A DNA stretch of 64,000 nt from an uncultured Bacteroidota bacterium (lineage in GTDB: Bacteria > Bacteroidota > Bacteroidia > Flavobacteriales > Flavobacteriaceae). Within the stretch, counting starts at the first letter, position 1; every line of letters starts with the position of its first letter. A program made the translations under genes and the position numbers. The stretch lies in the NCBI GenBank assembly GCA_902598305.1, contig CACKBL010000004.1, positions 62,001 through 126,000 of the forward strand, written 5' to 3'. The notes beneath the pieces are model-generated. The model saw only the letters and a list, made by a program, of their open reading frames with translations, was not told the DNA's origin and made no database searches. Below, piece after piece: positions 55,098-64,000 of the stretch.

Positions 55098-56056
55098 CTT
55101 TTTTCTTTAATATGATTAATTATTTGACAAGCATGAACTCTAGAGTTTTCTATAAACCATTTATTAGTTTGATACCCTCCACAAATTACACCAGCAAGGT
55201 AAACGCCGTTTACGTTGGACTCCATTGTATGTTTATTGTAATATGGACTAGAGTATTTATCCTTATTAAATTTTATTCCAATCGACTTTAATAGCTGGAA
55301 ATTTGGCTGATATCCTGTCATAGCTAAAACAAAGTCATTTTTTATTTTAATTTTTTCTTTATGATTTTTTACAATCACGTATTTTTTTTGAATTTCGATA
55401 ATTTCAGAATTAAATAATGCTTTAATTGACCCCTCCTTTATTCGATTTTCAATATCTGGTTTGGACCAATATTTAACATTTTCCCTAATCTTCTTTTCTC
55501 TAATTATCATCGTAACACTTTTAGCACCTTTTCTATACGTTTCTAATGCTGCGTCTACAGCTGAATTTGCTGCTCCTACTATTGCTATGTCCATTCCAAA
55601 ATATGGGTGCGGCTCAGAATAATAGTGGCTTACCTTTGGTAGATCTTCACCTTCGACATTTAAAGGGAATGGAATATCATAAAAACCTGTTGCAATTATT
55701 ATATTCTTTGACTTATAATTTGACTTATCTGTCTTTATATTGAAAATTTCAGATTGGGAATCTATTTTAATTACAGTTTCGTATAAATTCACCTCCAAAT
55801 TCCATGATGTGCAAACCCTTCTATAATATTCCAATGCCTCAGGGCGTGTTGGTTTTGGGGTTTGTGAAATAAATGGAACTTCTCCTATTTCAAGCTTATC
55901 TGATGTAGAAAAAAAAGTCATGTTTTGAGGATAATTATAAATAGAATTCACCAAGACTCCCTTTTCTAAAATTAAACTCTTTAATTTTTTCTTTTTAGCT
56001 TCAATACTACATGCTAAGCCAATAGGGCCAGCACCAATTATTATTAAATCAAACAT
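55094..56056 (-). CDS. YpdA-family FAD/NAD(P)H disulfide reductase-like protein
   Basis: The 320-residue flavoprotein has the FAD motif MFDLIIIGAGPIGLACSIEA at the start, the NAD(P)H-binding motif IAIVGAANSAVDAALE and LAMTGYQPN near the end. It matches the YpdA (bacillithiol disulfide reductase) group, which lacks the redox-active CxxC of thioredoxin reductase. The chosen ATG at 56056 directly begins the FAD motif; the frame extends to 56092. It overlaps glycerate kinase by 4 bases and is first in the operon. Confidence 0.85.
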   Translation of the reverse strand: MFDLIIIGAGPIGLACSIEAKKKKLKSLILEKGVLVNSIYNYPQNMTFFSTSDKLEIGEVPFISQTPKPTRPEALEYYRRVCTSWNLEVNLYETVIKIDSQSEIFNIKTDKSNYKSKNIIIATGFYDIPFPLNVEGEDLPKVSHYYSEPHPYFGMDIAIVGAANSAVDAALETYRKGAKSVTMIIREKKIRENVKYWSKPDIENRIKEGSIKALFNSEIIEIQKKYVIVKNHKEKIKIKNDFVLAMTGYQPNFQLLKSIGIKFNKDKYSSPYYNKHTMESNVNGVYLAGVICGGYQTNKWFIENSRVHACQIINHIKEKR

Positions 56057-56224
56057 TATATAAATATATGTATTTATAAAATGGATGTCCAAACCAAGAC
56101 AAATTATAAGATATAACTATCAATAAATATTATTAATAATATTTTACTATTTAAAGTTAAAAAATAATACACAAAAACATGTGATGTGTTTTTGTTATGT
56201 CGAAATGATAGAAAAAAACTATTG

Positions 56225-57268
56225 TTATTTATTTTTTATAATTATAAACTGTCTTAAAAATAAAAACAAGACGAAAAAGATTACAATTCCTATACTTAGA
56301 AAGATATTTAAAAAATAGACTGAAATAAAAAATACAATAGTCCACCATAGGGGAAAAATAATAAGTCCTGTTAAATATTTAATAGAAAGATGGAATACCC
56401 TATCGGAAATTTTTTTTAAGATTGAGTTAATTAGAATTAGCGGAATCAAATTAAAAATCGAAAAAAAAATAATTGCTATTTTTTCAACCATTCTTATAGA
56501 TTTATTGTTTTTAAGTTCTATATCCTTTTGCGAAATTTTCTTTTTTAATATTTTAAATTCATGTTGGGTGCTTTTATAATTAATCAAATTCTTTTTAATG
56601 TTGTATTCTCTAGAGTAGTTAGGCAACCATAGACACTTTTTCATTTCATCCTCCAATTTTAATCTAACCCTATTTAATGTTTCAGCAGGTTTTTTTTTAT
56701 AGAGTTCAATAAATTTGTTAAGTTTTATTGGATTACCGTATACAATTGTACAATTATGATATGGGTGAATATGACTTCCATAATTTATACCAACTGCCTG
56801 TAGATAAACTTTCGTTTTTGAAAACTTTTTTAAACTTTCCAAACCAATCTTTGAACTTCCCTTAGAAATTGGGAGTAAAAAATATTTATCATGATGTTTT
56901 CCTTCGGAAAATATCATTAAGTTGTTTTTATTTTTTAATAGCTTGTAACAAATTTCAAAAGTTTCCTTATTTCGATGTAATTTTTCATAACCATCCCTAA
57001 TTCTGTAAATAGGTAAAGTTTGCATTGCATCTAAAACCCATAAAAAAGGGCTTCTAAATACATCACTCCTTGTTAATGAATATATTCTTTTACCATTAGT
57101 CACACCCACCAATAAAGGATCTAATAAAGCTGATTGATGGTTTGGAGAAAAAATTATTGCCCCATCTTTAGGTATTTTCCCCTTTCCAATAACGGTAAGT
57201 TTTTTAAAAAAAAAATTGTTGTAAAGCGTTAGTGTTAAAGCTACAAATTTGTAAAATATTTTTTTCAC
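56225..57268 (-). CDS. PlsC-like lysophospholipid acyltransferase
   Basis: The 347-residue protein has the acyltransferase motif NHQSALLDPLL (HxxxxD, about residue 44). The later blocks IPIYRIRDGYEKLHRN and FSEGKHHDKYFLLPISKG are the second and third PlsC motifs, and YGNPIKL is the fourth. Two C-terminal membrane segments (about 260-345) anchor it. It probably acylates lysophosphatidic acid or another lipid. It is divergent from atpD with about 130 bases between. Confidence 0.83.
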   Translation of the reverse strand: MKKIFYKFVALTLTLYNNFFFKKLTVIGKGKIPKDGAIIFSPNHQSALLDPLLVGVTNGKRIYSLTRSDVFRSPFLWVLDAMQTLPIYRIRDGYEKLHRNKETFEICYKLLKNKNNLMIFSEGKHHDKYFLLPISKGSSKIGLESLKKFSKTKVYLQAVGINYGSHIHPYHNCTIVYGNPIKLNKFIELYKKKPAETLNRVRLKLEDEMKKCLWLPNYSREYNIKKNLINYKSTQHEFKILKKKISQKDIELKNNKSIRMVEKIAIIFFSIFNLIPLILINSILKKISDRVFHLSIKYLTGLIIFPLWWTIVFFISVYFLNIFLSIGIVIFFVLFLFLRQFIIIKNK

Positions 57269-57320
57269 TTTTATATGCTTCAGATAAGACTACTTAATGT
57301 TTAGAAACTAATTCAAATAA

Positions 57321-58910
<1,590 letters not shown>

Positions 58911-58911
58911 C

Positions 58912-59199
58912 ATGTTGCAAATTGAGATTTTTTCAATAGGGTGTAAACTATTAACGGGAAATATTAATTCTGCAATTTTTCCTGGTTCGGATGGTTCTTT
59001 TCAAGTATTGAAAGACCATGCCCCTATTGTTTCTACGCTTAAAAAAGGGGAAATTATAATTAATGGTGAAATTTCTTTGGAGCAAGACGTATCTTTAGAG
59101 CTATACAAAATAAAAAAAGATAAAAGAAAAGCTTCATTACAAATTGAATCTGGACTGGTGGAGATGAAAAAAAACGCAATTAAAGTTTTAATCGATTAA
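58912..59199 (+). CDS. atpC: F1 ATP synthase subunit epsilon
   Basis: The 95-residue protein has the epsilon N-terminal beta-sandwich (LQIEIFSIGCKLLTGNINSAIFPGSDGSFQVLKDHAPIVSTLKKGEI). It lacks the long C-terminal helical hairpin, as usual in Bacteroidota. It follows atpD by one base. Its 3' end overlaps the convergent recX gene by 12 bases. Confidence 0.93.
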   Translation: MLQIEIFSIGCKLLTGNINSAIFPGSDGSFQVLKDHAPIVSTLKKGEIIINGEISLEQDVSLELYKIKKDKRKASLQIESGLVEMKKNAIKVLID

Positions 59200-59673
59200 A
59201 TTCTTATTTTTGATTTGCTTCGCAATGAAGTCCTTAATTAAATAATATTCCCATCCCCTACTATGAAGAGTATTACTAAATCTCCTTCTTCTGGTAGACA
59301 GATTTAGATTTGTTCTTTTTATCCATTCTTTTTTGGCCATTTCATTAAAAGCGGATGAATATTCATCTTCTGGAATTTTTTTTAGAGCTTCATCAATTGT
59401 ATTTTTTTCTATGGATTTACACTTTAGATTGTATTTAATTTTAATCTTTCCCCAGTTATTATTTCTAAACTTTCCAACTACATATTCGTTGGAAAACCGT
59501 TCGTTATTAAAAAAATCTTTTTCAGAAAGTTCATGAATTATTAATTCTTTTATTTTATCCGGGGCATCTAATCCACTTAATTTGCTTTCCACATCAGATT
59601 TGCATCTTTCTTGATATTTACAATATCTTTTGAGTTTACTTAAAAGTTCATTATATATTTCTTTTTCTTTCAT
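59188..59673 (-). CDS. recX: regulatory protein RecX
   Basis: From the ATG at 59673 the protein has 161 residues built of repeated three-helix units (LLSKLKRYCKYQERCKSDVESKL; FSNEYVVGKFRNNNWGKIKIKYNLK; RRRRFSNTLHSRGWEYYLIKDFI). RecX limits RecA filaments. A terminator lies just before it, so the frame to 59712 and any leader from the RNase gene are unlikely to be used. Confidence 0.88.
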   Translation of the reverse strand: MKEKEIYNELLSKLKRYCKYQERCKSDVESKLSGLDAPDKIKELIIHELSEKDFFNNERFSNEYVVGKFRNNNWGKIKIKYNLKCKSIEKNTIDEALKKIPEDEYSSAFNEMAKKEWIKRTNLNLSTRRRRFSNTLHSRGWEYYLIKDFIAKQIKNKNLID

Positions 59674-59678
59674 TTTAC

Positions 59679-59710
59679 AAAAAAAAATGCGATACCAATC
59701 ATGGCACCGC
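59679..59710 (-). terminator. terminator of the RNase G family gene
   Basis: On the minus strand GCGGTGCC and GGTATCGC (59689-59710) form an 8-base stem with two G-U pairs and a six-base loop. A run of T to 59679 follows. It lies between the RNase gene and recX, 6 bases before the recX ATG. Confidence 0.75.
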
Positions 59711-59718
59711 ACTTATTT

Positions 59719-61272
59719 TCAAATTCTTAAAGTTCTGTTCTTTTCATCTCTAAATTTATATTGCAAATACCGATAAGCATCTCTAGGAATTACATTAATT
59801 TTTCTTTTAAATTTAATCCACCATTTAAATTTTATTGATGCAATACCCATAGTTAAATATGCCGCAACAAAGGGATGAACATGTAAGAAAATACTTTTCT
59901 TTTTATGCTTGGGATGATTTAATATAGTGTTTAAATCAGATTTTATTTTATCTATCAAGACTATAGGAGCTTCTACTTCATTACTCGAATTCGGGTTAGG
60001 TTCTAAAGTTTTTATGTTTAGTTCTGGTCTAACCCTCTGTCTAGTCACTTGTATAAGTCCAAACTTTGATGGAGGAAGAATTTTATGTTTAGTTCTGTCT
60101 TTACTCATTTCTTCCTTCAAGTGAGTGAAAAGTTTTTTTCTGTTTTCACTTGATGATAAATCAATAAAATCAATAACAATTATTCCACCCATATCTCTTA
60201 GCCTTAGTTGCCTTGCGATCTCAGTGGCAGATATCATATTAACTTCAAAAGCTGTGTCTTCTTGACTTTTTTCCTTGTTAGACCTATTGCCACTGTTTAC
60301 ATCAATGACATGCAATGCTTCGGTATGTTCTATGACGAGATAAGCTCCTTTTTTCATAGAAACAGTTTTTCCAAAAGAAGTTTTGATCTGTCTTTCAATT
60401 CCAAACTTTTCAAAAATAGGCACCGAATCTTTGTAATGATGCACTATTCGCGACTTATTTGGAGCAATAGAATCTAAATATTCTTTTACTTCTTGCAAAA
60501 GAATTTTATCATCTACATGAATGCCTTTAAAAGAATCGTCAAAAATATCTCGTAATATAGATGAAGTTCTATTAATTTCACTTAAAACTTTGTAAGGGCA
60601 TTTATTTATATTTTTTATGCTTTTACAAAGTTTTTTCCACCTATTAACTAGGTTCTGTAGGTCAGAATCTAATTCAGCAACTTTTTTCTGTTTAGCAACC
60701 GTCCTCACAATAACACCAAAGTTTTTTGGTTTAATACTATTAACAAGTCTCTTAAGACGAGTCCTTTCTTCCTTACTTTCTATTTTCTGAGATATGGAAA
60801 CTCTATCTGAAAATGGAATTAAAACCATATATCTTCCAGCTAGAGAAATTTCGCAGGATATTCTAGGTCCTTTAGTTGATATGGGTTCTTTAATTATTTG
60901 CGCCAAAATAAATTGATTAGGCTTAAGCAAATCTATAACCTTACCATTCTTTTCTATATCCTTTTCTTGCTCAAAATCATTAAGCATATAATTCTTTATT
61001 TTCCCGGAATTTACAAGCCTAACATATTTTAAAAGAGATAAGAGTTGAGGTCCTAAGTCGTGATAATGAAGAAATCCATTTTTTTCGTGGCCAATATTTA
61101 CAAAAGCTGCATTTAATCCCGAAACAGGTTTTTTTACTCTAGCAAAGAATATATCGCCGACAGAAAATTTATTGTTATCAGTTTCTTTATTGAGCTCAAT
61201 TAACTTGCCTTCATTTAATAAGGCAAAATCAACAGCCGAAGAATTTGATCGTATTATCAATTCTTTATTCAC
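59719..61272 (-). CDS. rng: RNase G/E family endoribonuclease
   Basis: The protein of about 517 residues has an N-terminal S1 RNA-binding domain with embedded segments (VGDIFFARVKKPVSGLNAAFVNIGHEKNGFLHYHDL) and the RNase G/E catalytic domain. Its Mg-binding aspartates lie in ALHVIDVNSG and GGIIVIDFIDL. It matures rRNA and decays mRNA. I prefer the GTG at 61272 (protein start VNKELIIRSNSS as in homologues) over the ATG at 61311. Confidence 0.92.
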   Translation of the reverse strand: MNKELIIRSNSSAVDFALLNEGKLIELNKETDNNKFSVGDIFFARVKKPVSGLNAAFVNIGHEKNGFLHYHDLGPQLLSLLKYVRLVNSGKIKNYMLNDFEQEKDIEKNGKVIDLLKPNQFILAQIIKEPISTKGPRISCEISLAGRYMVLIPFSDRVSISQKIESKEERTRLKRLVNSIKPKNFGVIVRTVAKQKKVAELDSDLQNLVNRWKKLCKSIKNINKCPYKVLSEINRTSSILRDIFDDSFKGIHVDDKILLQEVKEYLDSIAPNKSRIVHHYKDSVPIFEKFGIERQIKTSFGKTVSMKKGAYLVIEHTEALHVIDVNSGNRSNKEKSQEDTAFEVNMISATEIARQLRLRDMGGIIVIDFIDLSSSENRKKLFTHLKEEMSKDRTKHKILPPSKFGLIQVTRQRVRPELNIKTLEPNPNSSNEVEAPIVLIDKIKSDLNTILNHPKHKKKSIFLHVHPFVAAYLTMGIASIKFKWWIKFKRKINVIPRDAYRYLQYKFRDEKNRTLRI

Positions 61273-61326
61273 TTCGATTATTTTTATGACGTATAAACGT
61301 CGATTATACAAATTTTTACTTTACGG

Positions 61327-61347
61327 ATTTGGCTGGCATCGCCAAAT
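61327..61347 (-). repeat. hairpin in the leader of the RNase gene
   Basis: ATTTGGC and GCCAAAT form a 7-base stem with a seven-base loop, between the small basic protein gene and the RNase gene. It is not followed by a T-run on either strand. A processing or control structure in the message is possible. Confidence 0.4.
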
Positions 61348-61383
61348 TTTCAAAGATCAGTCAATTTTTAAGTGTTTCTAGCA

Positions 61384-61473
61384 CTATTTCTTTTTATGTC
61401 GATTAGCTCTTCTTCTTTTTTTTCTTTTGTGAGTTGCTACCTTGTGTCTCTTTCTTTTTTTACCACTTGGCAT
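61384..61473 (-). CDS. 29-residue very basic protein, possibly ribosome-associated
   Basis: An ATG 11 bases after the HU stop opens a 29-codon frame whose product is about two-thirds Lys, Arg and His. It begins MPSGKKRKRHKVATHKRKK. I recall near-identical short proteins in many Bacteroidota between HU and the RNase G gene, which argues that it is translated. The composition suits rRNA binding, but its identity as a ribosomal protein is not shown by the sequence. Confidence 0.75.
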   Translation of the reverse strand: MPSGKKRKRHKVATHKRKKRRRANRHKKK

Positions 61474-61484
61474 ATTAAATATTT

Positions 61485-61772
61485 CTATAAAGTTACTTTA
61501 GATTTTACGGCATTTACGAACATTTTTGAGGGTTTAAAAGCAGGAATGTTGTGCTCTGGAATAATTACCGCAGTATTTTTAGAAATATTTCTGCCGGTTT
61601 TCTTTGCACGTTTTTTAATGATGAAACTTCCAAAACCTCTCAAATAAACGTTATTACCACTCTCGAGCGAATCTTTTATTTCTTCCATAAATTTCTCAAT
61701 AGTAATTTGAACATCGCTTTTATCGATTCCTAACTGATTAGAAATATTAGAAACAATTTCTCCTTTTGTCAT
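61485..61772 (-). CDS. HU-family DNA-binding protein
   Basis: The 95-residue protein has the HU/IHF fold: helical N-terminus (MTKGEIVSNISNQLGI), beta-arm with LRGFGSFIIKKRAKKTGRN and the proline-tipped motif HNIPAFKPSK. It bends and compacts DNA. A TATATTTG -7 motif lies at 61810-61817 on the minus strand. The 29-residue basic gene and the RNase gene follow. Confidence 0.95.
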   Translation of the reverse strand: MTKGEIVSNISNQLGIDKSDVQITIEKFMEEIKDSLESGNNVYLRGFGSFIIKKRAKKTGRNISKNTAVIIPEHNIPAFKPSKMFVNAVKSKVTL

Positions 61773-61809
61773 ATTATTTAAATTTATGGTTTAATTAATT
61801 TTCTGTTGG

Positions 61810-61817
61810 CAAATATA
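61810..61817 (-). promoter_or_regulatory. -7 element of the HU gene
   Basis: The minus strand reads TATATTTG, matching TAnnTTTG, 38 bases before the HU ATG. A TTG is found 13 bases further upstream, closer than the usual 17-23. Confidence 0.45.
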
Positions 61818-61887
61818 AAAATAATAATCACAATCAGTGATTTTGTATAAATATTATTATTTGTTATACTAGTGGATAATTTTTAAA

Positions 61888-62925
61888 ATGGATTTTTCTT
61901 CAAAATTAATTCACTGGTATCAAAAAAATAAAAGGGACTTGCCATGGAGAAAAACAAAAGACCCTTACAAGATTTGGATTTCGGAAGTGATTCTTCAACA
62001 GACAAGAGTAAACCAAGGCCTACCATATTATATTAAATTCTTAGATAGGTATCCATCCTTGTATGACTTATCATTAGCAAATGAGAAAGAAGTTTTATTA
62101 TTATGGCAAGGACTAGGGTATTATAAAAGGGCAATTAATCTTTTAGAATCAGCCAAAACAATTGTAAAAAAAAATAATGGCAATTTCCCTAGTAATTTTG
62201 ATGATATTATAAAACTAAAAGGAGTTGGAGATTATACTGCTAGCGCAATCTCATCTATATGTTATGGTGAAAAGGAAGTTGTTGTAGACGGAAACGTTTT
62301 TAGATTTATTTCTAGGTTATTTGGAATTAAGAGAGATATAAAGTTAAAGTCAACATTTATCTTTTTTAAGAACAAACTAAAATTTTTAATTGAGAATGTA
62401 AACCCAGGAGATTTCAATCAGGCTTTAATGGAGTTTGGAGCGCTACAGTGTATGCCAATCAACCCCCTTTGTAACTCATGTATTTTTAAATTTCAATGCA
62501 AGGCTTACACTCTGAAAGACATTGAATCTTATCCTCAAAAAAAAAATAAGACTATGAAGAAGAAAAGGTATCTGAATTACATCGTTATTTCAACCAACAG
62601 AAATATAATGTTAAAAAAAAGAACAGAAGTCGACATATGGAAAAATCTTTATGAGTTTCCTTTAATTGAGGGTCATCATTCAAAGCTAGAAGAAATAATT
62701 AATAAAAAGAAATTCATTCTTTTGACAAAGGAATTAACAAAGCCTCTAAAATTCACAAAGGTTGTAACCACAAAACATCTTCTAAGCCACCAAATATTAA
62801 ATATCAAATTTTGGGTTTTTTCTTCAGAAGAACCTATTAAAAAATCAGTTTCTAAAGATGAAGTTATAAATTTTCCTAAACCGGTAGTGATTTCAGACTT
62901 TATAAATAAACATTTAAAGTCATGA
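61888..62925 (+). CDS. mutY: A/G-specific adenine glycosylase
   Basis: The 345-residue protein has the helix-hairpin-helix with LKGVGDYTASAISS, the catalytic aspartate region VVDGNVFRF and the iron-sulfur motif C-x6-C-x2-C-x5-C (CMPINPLCNSCIFKFQC). A C-terminal NUDIX-like domain (about 220-345) reads 8-oxoG. It removes A mispaired with 8-oxoguanine. It leads the flavobacterial order mutY-ssb-gldE. Confidence 0.95.
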   Translation: MDFSSKLIHWYQKNKRDLPWRKTKDPYKIWISEVILQQTRVNQGLPYYIKFLDRYPSLYDLSLANEKEVLLLWQGLGYYKRAINLLESAKTIVKKNNGNFPSNFDDIIKLKGVGDYTASAISSICYGEKEVVVDGNVFRFISRLFGIKRDIKLKSTFIFFKNKLKFLIENVNPGDFNQALMEFGALQCMPINPLCNSCIFKFQCKAYTLKDIESYPQKKNKTMKKKRYLNYIVISTNRNIMLKKRTEVDIWKNLYEFPLIEGHHSKLEEIINKKKFILLTKELTKPLKFTKVVTTKHLLSHQILNIKFWVFSSEEPIKKSVSKDEVINFPKPVVISDFINKHLKS

Positions 62926-62959
62926 CAGTATTTTCTTATATTTGATTTAAATTAAGTAT

Positions 62960-63364
62960 GTGAGTGGTTCTTTAAATAAGGTCATGTTAATTGGACACCT
63001 CGGAGATGACGTGAAAATTCATCATTTTGAAGGGGGAGGGTCTATTGGTCGTTTCCCTTTGGCAACAAATGAATCGTATACAAAAAAAGATACAGGTGAA
63101 AAAGTTACGGAAACGGAATGGCACAATATAGTAGTGAGAAATAAAGCTGCTGAACTTTGTTTAAAATATCTTAGTAAAGGAGACAGAATTTATATAGAGG
63201 GTAAAATCAAAACTCGAAAATGGAAAACAGAGGATGGAAACGATAGATACACTACTGAGATTAACGTTGACCAATTCACATTTTTGTCAACCAAAAAGAT
63301 TTCAGAATCTCAAAATACCTCAGATAATGATACTAATCCAGAAAATCAAGATTTACCTTTCTAA
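62960..63364 (+). CDS. ssb: single-stranded DNA-binding protein
   Basis: The 134-residue protein has an OB-fold (LNKVMLIGHLGDDVKIHHFEGGG; EWHNIVVRNKAAELCLKYLSKGDRIYIEGKI), a short acidic linker and the conserved C-terminal tip DLPF, which binds repair partners such as RecO and RecJ. The start codon is GTG. It is 34 bases after mutY and 27 bases before gldE. Confidence 0.96.
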   Translation: MSGSLNKVMLIGHLGDDVKIHHFEGGGSIGRFPLATNESYTKKDTGEKVTETEWHNIVVRNKAAELCLKYLSKGDRIYIEGKIKTRKWKTEDGNDRYTTEINVDQFTFLSTKKISESQNTSDNDTNPENQDLPF

Positions 63365-63391
63365 TTCAATTAACAATATATAGTAATAAGC

Positions 63392-64000
63392 TTGTTAACC
63401 CCAATTATATTAATTCAGTCAGTAACATTATTTTTTTTGTTATTATGTTCTGCCCTTATTTCAGGGGCCGAAGTGGCCTTTTTCTCAATTTCTGCAACTC
63501 AGTTAGATTCAATTCAAGATAATTATCCTAAAGAAAAAGGGCTGATTGAAAAATTACTTAAAAAACCTAAAAGATTATTGGCTACAATCCTTGTTGCCAA
63601 CAACTTTATAAACATTGCTTTGGTACTTTTGTTTTCAAATATTAGCCAGTTATATTTGGCTAAAATTGAAAACCACCTTTTAGGTTTACTTGTAGAGGTT
63701 GTAATCATTTCTTTTATTATTTTAATTTTTGGAGAAATTTTACCTAAAATATTTGCCAACAGGAACAATCTAGTATTCGCTAGATTTACAGCCCCATTAA
63801 TTTTCAGATTAGATAAATTTTTGCTATTCATTTTTACTATTCCAATGAGCAATACGACGAACTTTATTGAAAAAAGGTTTGGTCAAAAAGGTGGAAATTT
63901 TTCAGTTGATGAATTATCAAAAGCTTTGGAGCTTACAAAACAAAATGATACAACTGAAGAAGAAGAAAAAATTTTAAGAGGAATAGTAAACTTCGGTAAT
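63392..64000 (+). CDS. gldE: gliding motility protein GldE (5' part, cut by the window edge)
   Basis: The frame from a TTG at 63392 runs 203 codons to the window edge. It encodes a CNNM/DUF21 membrane domain (SALISGAEVAFFSISATQLDSI; FGEILPKIFANRN) and the start of the linker to CBS domains (FSVDELSKALELTKQ; EEEEKILRGIVNFGN). Position after mutY and ssb is that of gldE in flavobacteria, where it supports gliding and the type IX secretion apparatus. The C-terminal part is missing only because the window ends. Confidence 0.85.
   Translation, partial: MLTPIILIQSVTLFFLLLCSALISGAEVAFFSISATQLDSIQDNYPKEKGLIEKLLKKPKRLLATILVANNFINIALVLLFSNISQLYLAKIENHLLGLLVEVVIISFIILIFGEILPKIFANRNNLVFARFTAPLIFRLDKFLLFIFTIPMSNTTNFIEKRFGQKGGNFSVDELSKALELTKQNDTTEEEEKILRGIVNFGN

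Noticed and set aside
56171-56195. AT-rich inverted repeat ACAAAAACA / TGTTTTTGT between the YpdA-like and acyltransferase genes
   Set aside because: The stem is only A/T-rich with a seven-base loop and no following T-run, so a terminator is not supported; it may be chance in AT-rich DNA.
63523-63852. 109-codon open frame opposite gldE
   Set aside because: It overlaps the conserved membrane domain of gldE and has no independent support.

Overview
The window is AT-rich, gene-dense chromosomal DNA from a member of the Flavobacteriia (Bacteroidota), most likely a marine one with a compact genome. The evidence is the Bacteroidota -7 promoter motif TAnnTTTG, an almost complete lack of Shine-Dalgarno sequences, many TTG starts, TonB-dependent receptors with a CarboxypepD_reg-like N-terminus, DUF4270, DUF5916 and DUF3108 proteins, a GldE gliding gene and flavobacterial gene orders (mutY-ssb-gldE; panC next to a short glycogen synthase-like gene and DUF4270; yceD-rpmF-accB-accC). 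No tRNA, rRNA, CRISPR array, IS element or phage gene was seen. No gene-free stretch exceeds about 300 bases.

Layout. 1-8480: the 3' end of an unknown gene, a bidirectional terminator, a D-amino-acid PLP enzyme, an exported nucleotidase-like phosphoesterase, a TonB receptor divergent from a DtxR/MntR-type repressor, and a GH16 glucanase lipoprotein divergent from a DUF5916 outer-membrane protein. 8495-15610: an apparent metal-handling region. It holds a promoter with an inverted repeat, a small exported His/Cys protein, a lipoprotein and a ZnuD-like TonB receptor on the plus strand. On the minus strand it holds an ABA4-like membrane protein, an HMA-MauE protein, a paralogue of the small His/Cys protein, a 45-residue His/Asp lipoprotein and a PepSY membrane protein. 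Just upstream of the minus-strand set is a 19-codon ORF with an exceptionally strong Shine-Dalgarno sequence, followed by a terminator.

15648-37194 is mostly housekeeping: Na+/H+ antiporter, ribE, pdxA-yceD-rpmF-accB-accC, asd, tdk, rsmI, recJ, pgi, an M23 peptidase, DUF3108, uvrC, 5-formyl-THF cyclo-ligase, lspA, a TraR/DksA-like protein and ileS. 37263-47757: a second siderophore-type TonB receptor, recO, a glutamate dehydrogenase gene split by one extra base in a homopolymer, radA, an LPG-synthase-like membrane protein, panC, a short glycogen synthase-like protein and a DUF4270 lipoprotein with calcium-binding repeats.

47794-56056 is a tight minus-strand cluster: a YpdA-like flavoprotein, glycerate kinase, a GntP permease, an SsuD-like flavin monooxygenase, a sodium/solute symporter and two glycosyltransferases. 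The first five could form a sulfonate- or glycerate-using operon. 56225-64000: a PlsC-like acyltransferase, atpD-atpC, recX, an RNase G family gene, a 29-residue basic protein, HU, mutY, ssb and the 5' part of gldE.

The two strongest candidates for something undescribed are the small His/Cys protein family with its ZnuD-like receptor, and the 19-codon strong-SD ORF.
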